From Chloroflexota bacterium (GTDB lineage: Bacteria > Chloroflexota > Chloroflexia > Thermomicrobiales > UBA6265): a DNA stretch of 13,454 nucleotides. Position numbers and translations under genes: made by a program. The notes under the pieces were generated by a model. That model made no database searches and was not told where the DNA came from. It saw only the letters and a list, made by a program, of their open reading frames with translations. Each line of letters opens with the position of its first letter. Position 1 is the first letter of the stretch. Below are positions 6,413 to 13,329 of this stretch, piece by piece. The stretch is from NCBI GenBank assembly GCA_023389575.1, contig JAEWEG010000016.1:1-13454 (forward strand), in the 5' to 3' direction.

Positions 6413-7390
6413 ATGTCGTTGTTCGATATGCCCCTGGATCGCCTTCGATCGTATCTCCCCGACCGGGAGGAAGCGCCTGACTTCGACGCCTTCTGGTCGG
6501 AGACGCTGGATCACGCACGTGGTCTCGCGCGCCCGGCGGAGTTCGTGCCGTACGACGCGGGCCTGCGGTCGGCTGATTGCTTCGATGTGACGTTTTCCGG
6601 ATACGGGGGTCAACCGATCAAGGGCTGGCTCCTGCTCCCCAGGGAACGTTCTGGTCCGCTGCCGTGCGTGGTCGAGTACATCGGCTATAGCGGAGGACGT
6701 GGATTTCCCTCCGACTGGTTGCTCTGGAGCAGCGCAGGTTACGCCCACCTCGTCATGGATACCCGCGGCCAGGGCAGCGGTCTGCTGCCCGGGGACACCC
6801 CGGATCTGGAGGTCGACGGCGGCAATCCCCAGTCGTCGGGGTTCATGACGCGCGGGATCACCTCGTCCAAGACGTACTTTTACCGGCGACTGTTCACGGA
6901 CGCGGTGCGGGCGGTGGAAACCGCCCGGGACCACCCGGAGATCGAATCCACGAGGGTGGCGGTTGCTGGCGGGAGCCAGGGGGGTGGCATTGCCCTCGCA
7001 GCGGCGGGCCTTACGCCGGATCTCGTGGCGGCGATGCCCGACGTCCCGTTCCTGTGTCACTACCGGCGAGCCACGGAAATCACCGATGCCGATCCGTACA
7101 AGGAGATCGGACGGTACCTGGCCGGACATCGCGACCTTGTCGACCAGACGTTCGCGACCCTGTCCTACTTCGACGGAGTGAACTTTGCGGCGCGGGCCAC
7201 GGCTCCCGCACTGTTCTCCACAGCGTTGATGGATATGACCTGCCCACCCTCCACCGTTTTCGCCGCGTTCAACCACTACCAGGGGCCCAAGGACATCAAG
7301 GTATATCCATACAACGGGCATGAAGGTGGCGGGACGTTCCACGTTCAGGAGAAGCTCGCGTTCATGGCGAAGCATCTCGGGTCGAGGTAG
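6413..7390 (+). CDS. Acetyl-xylan esterase / cephalosporin-C deacetylase (AXE1 family)
   Basis: A 325-residue alpha/beta hydrolase that removes acetyl groups from xylo-oligosaccharides and related acetylated substrates, including cephalosporins (carbohydrate esterase family 7). The nucleophile S188 sits in GGSQGG, with acid D274 (ALMDM) and H303 (NGHEGG). These numbers coincide with the S188/D274/H303 triad I recall for the 325-residue Thermotoga maritima TM0077 enzyme. GYSGGRG (91-97) and Q189 fit the oxyanion hole. RGQGSG (118-123) is the usual family block. The frame opens at TTG 6398, but ATG 6413 has GGAG (6404-6407) five bases ahead and gives the family length. There is no signal peptide, so the enzyme is cytosolic and deacetylates imported oligosaccharides. 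A small hairpin GGTGAG/CTCACC (6352-6357/6364-6369) lies in its leader. The gene is followed by an isomerase on the same strand. Confidence 0.95.
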   Translation: MSLFDMPLDRLRSYLPDREEAPDFDAFWSETLDHARGLARPAEFVPYDAGLRSADCFDVTFSGYGGQPIKGWLLLPRERSGPLPCVVEYIGYSGGRGFPSDWLLWSSAGYAHLVMDTRGQGSGLLPGDTPDLEVDGGNPQSSGFMTRGITSSKTYFYRRLFTDAVRAVETARDHPEIESTRVAVAGGSQGGGIALAAAGLTPDLVAAMPDVPFLCHYRRATEITDADPYKEIGRYLAGHRDLVDQTFATLSYFDGVNFAARATAPALFSTALMDMTCPPSTVFAAFNHYQGPKDIKVYPYNGHEGGGTFHVQEKLAFMAKHLGSR

Positions 7391-7415
7391 GCGACCTGGA
7401 TCGTTGCTGAATCGT

Positions 7416-7468
7416 GCCGGTCACGGAGAGCCGTGGGCCCGCGATCTGTCGACGGAGTGATGACCGGC
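7416..7468. repeat. 8-bp inverted repeat between esterase and isomerase
   Basis: GCCGGTCA (7416-7423) and TGACCGGC (7461-7468) are perfect inverted copies 37 bases apart. Within the interval lies a smaller stem CACGG/CCGTG (7422-7426/7431-7435) that shares two bases with the outer left arm. No T-run follows, so it is not a convincing terminator. The A/T-rich GAATAAATCATT just after it and the isomerase start at 7511 make a regulatory role for the second gene possible. Confidence 0.35.
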
Positions 7469-7510
7469 GAATAAATCATTGGCCGCTCGACTGTAAGGAA
7501 GGCGTGGCGC

Positions 7511-8323
7511 ATGAAGATTGGCATCTTTGAGACGGTGTTCCCCCGTGATTCACTCGAAGTTACCTTCGCTGCTGTGCGGGAGGCCGGTTTCACGGCCGTG
7601 CAGTTCGACCTGGCGACGGCGGGCCTCGATCCGTGGCAAGAGGACATCGCGGACGAACGCCTGCTGGAGATACGTGCCGCGGCCGATGAAGCGGGCGTCG
7701 AGATACCCGCCGTTTCCGGAACGTTCAACATGGCCCATCCTGATCCCGAGGTTCGTGACGAAGGGCTGGTCGGGTTCGAGCGCGTGGTGCGAGCCGCTCC
7801 AAGGCTCGGCGCGTCGATGGTGACCCTCTGTACCGGAACCCGGAGCGTCGAGAGCATGTGGAAATGGCATCCGGACAACGTGACTCCGGAAGCCTGGGAG
7901 GCGATGACGTCGACGGTGCGCTCAGCGCTCGAGCTCGCCCACGCGCACGGGGTGACGCTGGTGGTTGAGCCGGAGCCGGCGAACGTCGCCAGCAACGCCG
8001 CTCGGGCTAGGGATCTGCTGGATGAGCTCGCCGATGAGCGACTGAAGATCGTGCTTGACCCGGCGAATATCGTCCTATCGGACCTGACCCGGCCACCGGT
8101 CGACATCCTGCGGGAGGCTTTCGAACTGCTGGGACCGGATATCGTGTTCGCTCATGCCAAGGATGTCTCGACGGAGGGGGAGTTTTGCGCGGCCGGTACC
8201 GGCATCGTGCCGTGGGACCACTATTGGCCGGCGCTGGAGGAGATCGGCTACAACGGCGCGGTGGTGTTCCACACGCTGACCGAGGCGGACATCCCGCGAG
8301 CGCTGGCGACTCTGCCTCGGTAG
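7511..8323 (+). CDS. Sugar phosphate isomerase/epimerase, AP-endonuclease-2-like TIM barrel
   Basis: A 270-residue xylose-isomerase-like TIM-barrel protein. Likely divalent-metal ligands are E153 (VVEPEP), D183 (LDPAN) and H215 (AHAKD). N73, M74 and H76 in FNMAHPD also face the active site in relatives. Other members have a metal-binding Glu in the last strand; here that strand reads VVFHTLTEAD, with His (an ILHGL-type variant). Start ATG 7511 has AAGGAAGG (7495-7502) eight bases upstream. The family covers sugar and sugar-phosphate isomerases, epimerases and inosose-pathway enzymes, so the substrate is undetermined. Coming 120 bases after an acetyl-xylan esterase on the same strand, a role in pentose or hemicellulose sugar catabolism is the simplest inference. 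Its stop lies 13 bases from the convergent stop of the next gene. Confidence 0.85.
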   Translation: MKIGIFETVFPRDSLEVTFAAVREAGFTAVQFDLATAGLDPWQEDIADERLLEIRAAADEAGVEIPAVSGTFNMAHPDPEVRDEGLVGFERVVRAAPRLGASMVTLCTGTRSVESMWKWHPDNVTPEAWEAMTSTVRSALELAHAHGVTLVVEPEPANVASNAARARDLLDELADERLKIVLDPANIVLSDLTRPPVDILREAFELLGPDIVFAHAKDVSTEGEFCAAGTGIVPWDHYWPALEEIGYNGAVVFHTLTEADIPRALATLPR

Positions 8324-8337
8324 CGCGGCGTCGAGGC
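8314..8337. terminator. Weak hairpin across the convergent gene junction
   Basis: GCCTCG (8314-8319) and CGAGGC (8332-8337) pair around a 12-base loop that contains the isomerase stop codon. The downstream arm ends at the stop of the opposing gene. Neither strand has a T-run after the stem. It may slow transcription from both sides, but this is a weak candidate. Confidence 0.25.
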
Positions 8338-8690
8338 TATTGCCCCATCGCCTTCTTGCGCTGATTTCGCAGCTCCTGGTGGAACGCCTCCATGGTTGGG
8401 CCCAGTTTTTCGCCGAACCCGTCCATGGTGACGAGCGTCACGCCCGGACGACCCACGTCGGCCCGGGCGCTGATCTCCCCGTTGACGCGGGGGATGATTC
8501 CCTCCCTGCCGCCCATCACGAACATCTGGTTGGGACGGCCGGTCATGCCGGCGCGATATCCGCGCTCCTTGAAAAATTCGATCCCGAGTTTGAGCACCTC
8601 GGCGGCGGGGAGGCGGGAAACCGCCTTTTTCTGGAACGCGGTGCGCACCATTTCCTGGCGCATGGCATCACGGTCGGGGGGCTGGGACAT
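8337..8690 (-). CDS. Hypothetical protein, 117 residues
   Basis: I do not recognise this family. The protein has a charged helical N-terminus (about 5-42, including a RLPAAEVLKLGIEFFKERGY stretch), then alternating short strands with a striking GMTGRPNQMF (48-57), GGREGIIPRVNGEI (60-73) and RPGVTLVTMDGFGEKLGP (81-98). It ends in a basic helix (QELRNQRKKA). There is no signal peptide, membrane segment or cysteine. The alpha-then-beta order and the ERGYR segment recall small steroidogenic-domain or YbjN-like folds, but that is only an impression. Start ATG 8690 has AGAGG (8702-8706) at a good distance; a TTG at 8699 is in frame but poorly placed. It is the last gene of a minus-strand series, 89 bases after the UPF0173 hydrolase. 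The reverse-strand open frame over it looks like a codon-bias shadow. Confidence 0.7.
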   Translation of the reverse strand: MSQPPDRDAMRQEMVRTAFQKKAVSRLPAAEVLKLGIEFFKERGYRAGMTGRPNQMFVMGGREGIIPRVNGEISARADVGRPGVTLVTMDGFGEKLGPTMEAFHQELRNQRKKAMGQ

Positions 8691-8779
8691 GGGAAACAAC
8701 CTCTTGTCGCGTCTGGTGGCGTCCTCGTGCCAGGAGCGGTGGCGTGGAAAGGCGATGGCGAATAGGCGCCCTTCGTTGA

Positions 8780-9472
8780 TTACAGCTCCACCGGCTCGTT
8801 CCTGATGGGTACCACCAGCGTGGCCTCCGAAGATTGGGCGAGGAGTTCGGCGAACGCGCCGGTGTCCTGGGCGATGGGCGGGAAGGTGTCGTAATGGCAG
8901 GGGATGACCTTCGGCGCCTTGAGGAATCCGGCGGCCCTTGCCGCGTCCTTCGGTCCCATGGTGAAGGTGTCGCCAATGGGCAGGACCGCTACATCGAGTC
9001 CTTCCTCACCGACAAGTTGCATGTCGAGGAACAAGCAGGTGTCCCCGGCGAAGTAGATCGTCTTGCCGCCAAATCGAACAACGAGGCCGGCTGGCACTCC
9101 TGGCGCGACCACCCCATCGGCCGTAGTGTAGGACGACGTATGCCAGGCCGGGACAAACTTCACGCTACCACCAGCGAAGCCGATGCTGCCTCCATGATTT
9201 CCGCCTACCGTGTTTTCGACGCCTTGCGAACCGATGAAGTTCGCTAGTTCGAAGGTAGCGATGACGGTTGCATCGTTTCGCCTGGCGATGTCGACCGTGT
9301 CGCCGACATGGTCGTTGTGGGCGTGCGTGAGCAGGATGGTCTCCGCGTTCACGTCGGCCGCGTCCACCGAGGCGGATGGGTTTCCGCTAATGAAGGGGTC
9401 GATAAGGACCGAATGCTCTCCCGACTCGAGCTTGAAGGCCGAGTGGCCGTACCAGGTCAACTGGACCGTCAT
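8780..9472 (-). CDS. UPF0173 metal-dependent hydrolase (metallo-beta-lactamase fold)
   Basis: A 230-residue YtkL/UPF0173 protein. It begins LTWYGHSAF, typical of the family. Its metal centre is H50-x-H52-x-D54-H55 (THAHNDH), followed by H111 (WHTS), D144 (FAGDT) and H193 (CHYDTFP). The fold binds two metals, often Zn. UPF0173 members are cytosolic hydrolases without an agreed substrate. The frame extends upstream to 9982 only inside the overlapping amidohydrolase gene. Two starts are realistic: ATG 9472, with GGGAG eight bases ahead and the family N-terminus, and ATG 9490, which forms an ATGA overlap with the amidohydrolase stop. I chose 9472. Either way translation is probably coupled to the upstream amidohydrolase. 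Confidence 0.92.
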   Translation of the reverse strand: MTVQLTWYGHSAFKLESGEHSVLIDPFISGNPSASVDAADVNAETILLTHAHNDHVGDTVDIARRNDATVIATFELANFIGSQGVENTVGGNHGGSIGFAGGSVKFVPAWHTSSYTTADGVVAPGVPAGLVVRFGGKTIYFAGDTCLFLDMQLVGEEGLDVAVLPIGDTFTMGPKDAARAAGFLKAPKVIPCHYDTFPPIAQDTGAFAELLAQSSEATLVVPIRNEPVEL

Positions 9473-9486
9473 CGTGAATGCTCCCG

Positions 9487-11097
9487 TCATGTCTCGCGTT
9501 CGAATACCACCTCGCCGCCGGCGATGGTGGCGTCGATCTTCTGGGTTTCCAGTGTCCGGGGATCGACCTGTCGAAGGTCGCTCTCGAACACCGTGAGGTC
9601 GGCGAGGTAGCCCGGCGCCAGCCGGCCCTTGCGCGTCTCCTGATGGGCCGCGTAGGCCGCGTTCCAGGTGTAGGCGCGCAGGGCATCCTCCACGCTGATG
9701 GCTTCCTCCGGAAAGATCTCGTCGCCGAGCCGATCGCGCCGGGTGACCATGGTCTGGATGCCGAGCATCGGATTGACCGGGACGACGGGAGCATCGCTGC
9801 TGGCCGCCGCGACGATTCCCTGCTCCGCGTAGGTGCGCATGGCGTAGGCGTACCGCACGCGCTCTTCGCCCAGGTTCTGGAGATAGACCGGTCGCATGTA
9901 ATACAGGAACGTGGTGCCCGGAATCGGGATGACCTGCTGGTCGCGAATGCGGTCGATGAGTCCCTGATCGACGATCGAGCAATGCTCGATGCGATGCCGG
10001 ACTCCTGGTCGCGGGTTGCGCTCCTGGGCGACCTTGTACGCATCCAGAACCGCCTCGATGGCTTCGTCGCCGATCGCGTGAATCCCGACCTGGAACCCGG
10101 CGTCGTGCGCGCGGACCACGCGGTCCTCGATTTCCCTGGGAGCGATCATCCAGAGGCCCTGGTTCGATTCTTCACCCTCGTAGGGCGCGCGCATTCGAGC
10201 GGTGCGGCCGCCGATGGAGCCGTCGGAGAATAGTTTCGCCGGACCGATGGTGAGCCAGTCATCGCCGTAGCCGGTCTGGATGCCAAGGCCGATCAGGTCG
10301 TCGAGCGTCTCGTCGATCAGCATCATGAGGTAGCTGCGCAGCGGAAGTTCCCCGTTCCGCCAGAGGCTTTGATACGCGCGGAGTTGTTCCGGCGTGCGGA
10401 TGCCGGCTTCGGTGGCGCTGGTGAATCCATTTCGCCGGAACTCCAGCCCGCCCGCCTTGAGGGCGTCGGCGATTTCCTGCTCACCGGGTTCCGCCTGGGC
10501 CGCCGCGACGGCGGTCGCCATCGATTCGCGCAGGACCCCGGTCGGTTCGCCGTGCTCGTCGCGGTCGATGACGCCATCGGACGGATCCGGCGTGGAGGCG
10601 GAGACATTGGCGAGCCGAAGGGCGACGGAGTTGGCGACTCCGATGTGATGGCAGGATCGCCACAGGAAGACCGGGTGATCCGGGGCGACCTCGTCCAGGT
10701 CCTGGCGGGTGGGATGGCGCTGCTCGTCGAGGCTGGCCTGGTCGTACCCCTGGCCGACGATCCACGTCCCGGGATCGGTATCGCGCGCGCGGGCCGCGAC
10801 AAGGTCGCGAATCTGGGAAATGGACTGAACGCCGGGAGCGGTGAGCGTAAGCTGGGCCTGGGCGAAGCCGGTCATCATGATGTGGGCGTGGGCGTCGTTG
10901 AGGCCCGGGCTGGCGAGCCGTCCCTTGAGGTCGATGTCCTCAGGGGTGCCAGTGACATATGCCCGAACCTCGTCGAGAGAGCCTGTGGCGATGACGTGAC
11001 CGAGTTGCATCAGGGCGGCGTCGACCATCGGTCGATCCGGGTCCATGGTGAGGATCGGTCCGCCGTGGACCAGAAGTTGATGCCGTGCCTGTGTCAT
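9487..11097 (-). CDS. Amidohydrolase family protein (YtcJ / Amidohydro_3)
   Basis: A 536-residue metal-dependent amidohydrolase. The N-terminal beta-sandwich holds LLVHGGPILTMD. Metal ligands are H70 and H72 (DAHAHI), K288 (GPAKLFSDG), H340 (GIHAIGD), H372 (RIEHCS) and D435 (SSDAPV). The ending returns to the sandwich domain (GRLAPGYLADLTVF). The set matches YtcJ-like proteins and the exoenzyme-regulatory AepA group, whose best-known relatives hydrolyse N-acyl amino acids and amides. There is no signal peptide, so it is likely cytosolic. Start ATG 11097 has CGGAG eight bases upstream. The 66-base gap before it contains a small GC hairpin GGCC/GGCC (11111-11114/11122-11125). The stop overlaps an ATG of the next gene. 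Deacylation of an amide substrate is inferred from the family; the actual substrate is unknown. Confidence 0.93.
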   Translation of the reverse strand: MTQARHQLLVHGGPILTMDPDRPMVDAALMQLGHVIATGSLDEVRAYVTGTPEDIDLKGRLASPGLNDAHAHIMMTGFAQAQLTLTAPGVQSISQIRDLVAARARDTDPGTWIVGQGYDQASLDEQRHPTRQDLDEVAPDHPVFLWRSCHHIGVANSVALRLANVSASTPDPSDGVIDRDEHGEPTGVLRESMATAVAAAQAEPGEQEIADALKAGGLEFRRNGFTSATEAGIRTPEQLRAYQSLWRNGELPLRSYLMMLIDETLDDLIGLGIQTGYGDDWLTIGPAKLFSDGSIGGRTARMRAPYEGEESNQGLWMIAPREIEDRVVRAHDAGFQVGIHAIGDEAIEAVLDAYKVAQERNPRPGVRHRIEHCSIVDQGLIDRIRDQQVIPIPGTTFLYYMRPVYLQNLGEERVRYAYAMRTYAEQGIVAAASSDAPVVPVNPMLGIQTMVTRRDRLGDEIFPEEAISVEDALRAYTWNAAYAAHQETRKGRLAPGYLADLTVFESDLRQVDPRTLETQKIDATIAGGEVVFERET

Positions 11098-11163
11098 TCG
11101 CTTCGCTCCGGGCCACGTGTGGGCCGTTTTGATTCGTACAGGTCATTCCGTTCAGCTTGTCGT

Positions 11164-11916
11164 TCAGGATGTTTCCTGGATCCACCAGTTCGCGACTTGG
11201 CCGGCCGACGCGATCCAGACGTCTCCGCTTTCGATGACCTCGTCCAGGAAGCGGACCATCTGGTTGGCGATACCGGGCCGCCCAGAAATGTGTGGGTGGA
11301 GGACGACGGTCATCAGGCCGCCGATAGTTCGGATGTCGGCAAGCGAAAGCGACCACAGTTCCAGGAAGGATGACGGTGGGAGCGGGCGGGCCGGATCCAG
11401 CCACGTCGTGTCGATCCAGTAGGACGACACCGGGATCACCACTGGTCCGTCGCCGGCGCCCACCCGGACCGGGCAGTCGCCGCCAGAGCCGTTGATCGTC
11501 CATGCCCGGCCCGCGAGGGGTGATTCCGACTCGGCGGGCGTACCTCCGGGCAGGGCCTCGATGGCGCCGGCGACTGGCGTGGAGGTGACCTGCGCGAGCG
11601 TGGTTTCGTCGAAGGCGGTGCCGGATGTAACCGCCAGGTTGATGGCGAGTTCGGCGCCCTGGTCGAGGGCGGAACGAACGAGTTGCGGGAAGGCCGCGAG
11701 GGCATCCGGCGTGCAGGCCATGGTTGCCGGGAGATCAAGATCGGCGAGCGCCGACAGCAGTCGCTGCAGGCCGGTGGCGGTGTAATCGAGCCCTGTTGCC
11801 CCCTGTCCGGCCTTCTCGGCGCCGAACGGTGATTCGACGTTGATGATGACCGAGAGAGCCGCGCGATGGTTGGCGGGCCATGCCACGGGGGGCGAGGGGA
11901 TGGTGGTGACGGTCAT
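11164..11916 (-). CDS. Polysaccharide-deacetylase-like (NodB fold) protein, apparently lacking metal ligands
   Basis: A 250-residue NodB-fold protein of the allantoinase/PuuE-like branch, judged by its C-terminus: VVLHPHISGRPG (204-215), then DVWIASAGQVANWW (232-245), and an IPVSSYWID segment (161-169) where relatives have the pyruvyl-binding PVxW-type block. The metal-binding motifs are missing. The first motif, normally with Asp-Asp, reads ALSVIINVESP (20-30). The second, normally HExxxH-like, reads GAELAINLAVT (87-97), with no His at all. Only H207/H209 remain. It is probably a non-catalytic or rewired member; a true deacetylase activity is doubtful. The start is ATG 11916. Its only Shine-Dalgarno, AAGGAAGG (11930-11937), is 13 bases away and lies in a hairpin. 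Follows the PLP enzyme by 34 bases. No truncation is visible, only motif loss. Confidence 0.72.
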   Translation of the reverse strand: MTVTTIPSPPVAWPANHRAALSVIINVESPFGAEKAGQGATGLDYTATGLQRLLSALADLDLPATMACTPDALAAFPQLVRSALDQGAELAINLAVTSGTAFDETTLAQVTSTPVAGAIEALPGGTPAESESPLAGRAWTINGSGGDCPVRVGAGDGPVVIPVSSYWIDTTWLDPARPLPPSSFLELWSLSLADIRTIGGLMTVVLHPHISGRPGIANQMVRFLDEVIESGDVWIASAGQVANWWIQETS

Positions 11917-11920
11917 GGAT

Positions 11921-11935
11921 GGAGGAGTCCCTTCC
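11921..11935 (-). promoter_or_regulatory. Hairpin masking the Shine-Dalgarno of the NodB-like gene
   Basis: On the minus strand GGAAGG (complement of 11930-11935) can pair with CCTCC (complement of 11921-11925) around a GACT loop, with one bulged A. This buries the only Shine-Dalgarno of the following gene. The stop codon of the PLP gene lies 14 bases upstream, so a terminating ribosome could melt it. This would couple translation of the two genes. Confidence 0.35.
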
Positions 11936-11950
11936 TTCTGGATCGTTGGT

Positions 11951-13156
11951 TCAATGCGCGGTGGCGTTCAAGGCGTGGTCGAGATCGGCGATGATATCGG
12001 CGGCCGATTCAATCCCGGCTGAGAGACGAATGAGCCCTTCGGTGATTCCGATGGATTTCCTGGTCCTATCGTCGAGTGGCCGGTGCGAGGTCGTCGCCGG
12101 GTGAAGGACGAGTGACTGGACATCGCCGAGGGTGGTCGCCGGCTGGATCATCTGAAGGGCGTCCTGGAAGCGGAAGGCATCGGCGCGTGACGCCCCGTCG
12201 ATCTCGAACGCAAGCATCGTTCCGTACAGCCCTGGGGTGAATTGTCCCTCCGGGAGCGCGGTTTCCAGTATTGGATAGTACACACGCCCGACCCTGGCAT
12301 GACCCGTCAGCCAGGTCGCGACCTCCCGGGCGTTCTCGCACTGCCGTCGGACACGCAGGTCCAAGGTTCGGAGTCCACGCAAGGTGAGCCAGGCGTCGAA
12401 TGGCGAGAGTACGCCGCCGACGAACTTGCGGTTGGTGAGGAGGCGCTGGGCGATGTCATTGCTGGTGGCCACGATGCCGCCGGTCGAGTCGCCGTGACCG
12501 GCGAGGTGTTTGGTGCTGGAGTAGATGACGACGTCGGCGCCGAGCGATGGGCCATTGACGACCGTTGGCGAGGCGAAGGTGTTATCGAGGACGAGCCGCG
12601 CCCCGGCGTCGTGCGCGATGGTGGCGAGTGTCCGGATATCGCAGACCCTGATGAGCGGATTGGAAATCGATTCGAGGTAGAGCACCGCGGGTTTGTGCTC
12701 GGCGATTCGCGCCGTCACCTCGTCCGGGTTGGAGGCGTCGACCATCACCGTGGTGATTCCCAGTTCGGCGAGATAGCCCGTGAGCAGGGCGTAGGTTGCG
12801 CCGTACATGTCTTGTGAGGCGAGGACGGTGGAGCCGGGCGGGACGAGTCCCGTGATGACGCCATGTATCGCCGCCATTCCGGAGGCGTAAGCGACCGCGT
12901 ATTCGGTGCCCTCGATGGCGGCGATGGCGTCCTCAAGTGTGCGGATGGTGGGATTCGCCATCCGCGAGTAGACATATCCCTTCGAGTTGTCTTCGAAGAC
13001 CTCGTCCAGCTCCTCGGTGGTGGGATAGGCGAACGCGCTCGCGAGATGGAGAGGCGGGACGGTCGGGATGGCGTTGCCTGGATCGGTATGCGATCCGGCG
13101 TGGACGCCACGGCTGGCCAGGGAGAGTGCATCGAGCTGTTCGCGGCTGAGTGGCAT
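11951..13156 (-). CDS. Trans-sulfuration PLP enzyme (cystathionine gamma-synthase / gamma-lyase type)
   Basis: A 401-residue Cys/Met-metabolism PLP-dependent enzyme. Y63-S64-R65 and NPT (YSRMANPT) bind the cofactor phosphate of the partner subunit. ASGMAA (91-96) contacts PLP, Y117 stacks on it, D191 (LDNTFASP) holds the ring nitrogen and K216 (SSTKHLAGHGD) is the Schiff-base lysine. SLVLHPATTSH and IRLSAGIES near the end bind the substrate carboxylate. Members perform gamma-replacement (cystathionine gamma-synthase, O-acylhomoserine sulfhydrylase) or gamma-elimination (methionine gamma-lyase, cystathionine gamma-lyase); the sequence alone does not settle which. The length fits. Start ATG 13156 has GAGGG nine bases upstream. 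First gene of the minus-strand series behind the promoter at 13217-13246. No met or cys biosynthesis gene is adjacent, and the downstream hydrolases argue somewhat for a catabolic lyase. Confidence 0.93.
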   Translation of the reverse strand: MPLSREQLDALSLASRGVHAGSHTDPGNAIPTVPPLHLASAFAYPTTEELDEVFEDNSKGYVYSRMANPTIRTLEDAIAAIEGTEYAVAYASGMAAIHGVITGLVPPGSTVLASQDMYGATYALLTGYLAELGITTVMVDASNPDEVTARIAEHKPAVLYLESISNPLIRVCDIRTLATIAHDAGARLVLDNTFASPTVVNGPSLGADVVIYSSTKHLAGHGDSTGGIVATSNDIAQRLLTNRKFVGGVLSPFDAWLTLRGLRTLDLRVRRQCENAREVATWLTGHARVGRVYYPILETALPEGQFTPGLYGTMLAFEIDGASRADAFRFQDALQMIQPATTLGDVQSLVLHPATTSHRPLDDRTRKSIGITEGLIRLSAGIESAADIIADLDHALNATAH

Positions 13157-13216
13157 GGTGTCTGGCCCTCGTGGAACTGGATGGTCGGTGTCGATGGGCG
13201 CTCGCGCCCCCAGGTG

Positions 13217-13246
13217 AGTCTATGAGCGAAATCGGAGGGCAGTCAA
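13217..13246 (-). promoter_or_regulatory. Promoter for the PLP-enzyme operon
   Basis: On the minus strand, TTGACT (complement of 13241-13246, five of six matches) and TAGACT (complement of 13217-13222, four of six matches) are 18 bases apart. Transcription would start near 13210, with a leader of about 54 bases. The start of that leader can form a small GC hairpin, GGGCG/CGCCC on the complement of 13196-13209 with a four-base loop. No SAM- or T-box-like structure fits in so short a leader. Confidence 0.55.
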
Positions 13247-13329
13247 ATCACTTGGGTAGGCGTGTTGAAGATCGCGCGCTTCCCAACCCTCGAACGTCCT
13301 GTTTCGGCGAGGATGTTTTTCGCCGACAT

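Noticed and set aside
8340..8765. Plus-strand 141-residue open frame opposite the 117-residue gene
   Set aside because: It lies codon-on-codon against a better minus-strand gene, has His/Gly-rich low-complexity composition and no convincing start signal. It is a high-GC shadow.
13157..13216. Possible SAM or other methionine-related riboswitch before the PLP gene
   Set aside because: The leader is only about 54 bases and holds one tiny hairpin, too short for SAM-I/II or T-box elements.
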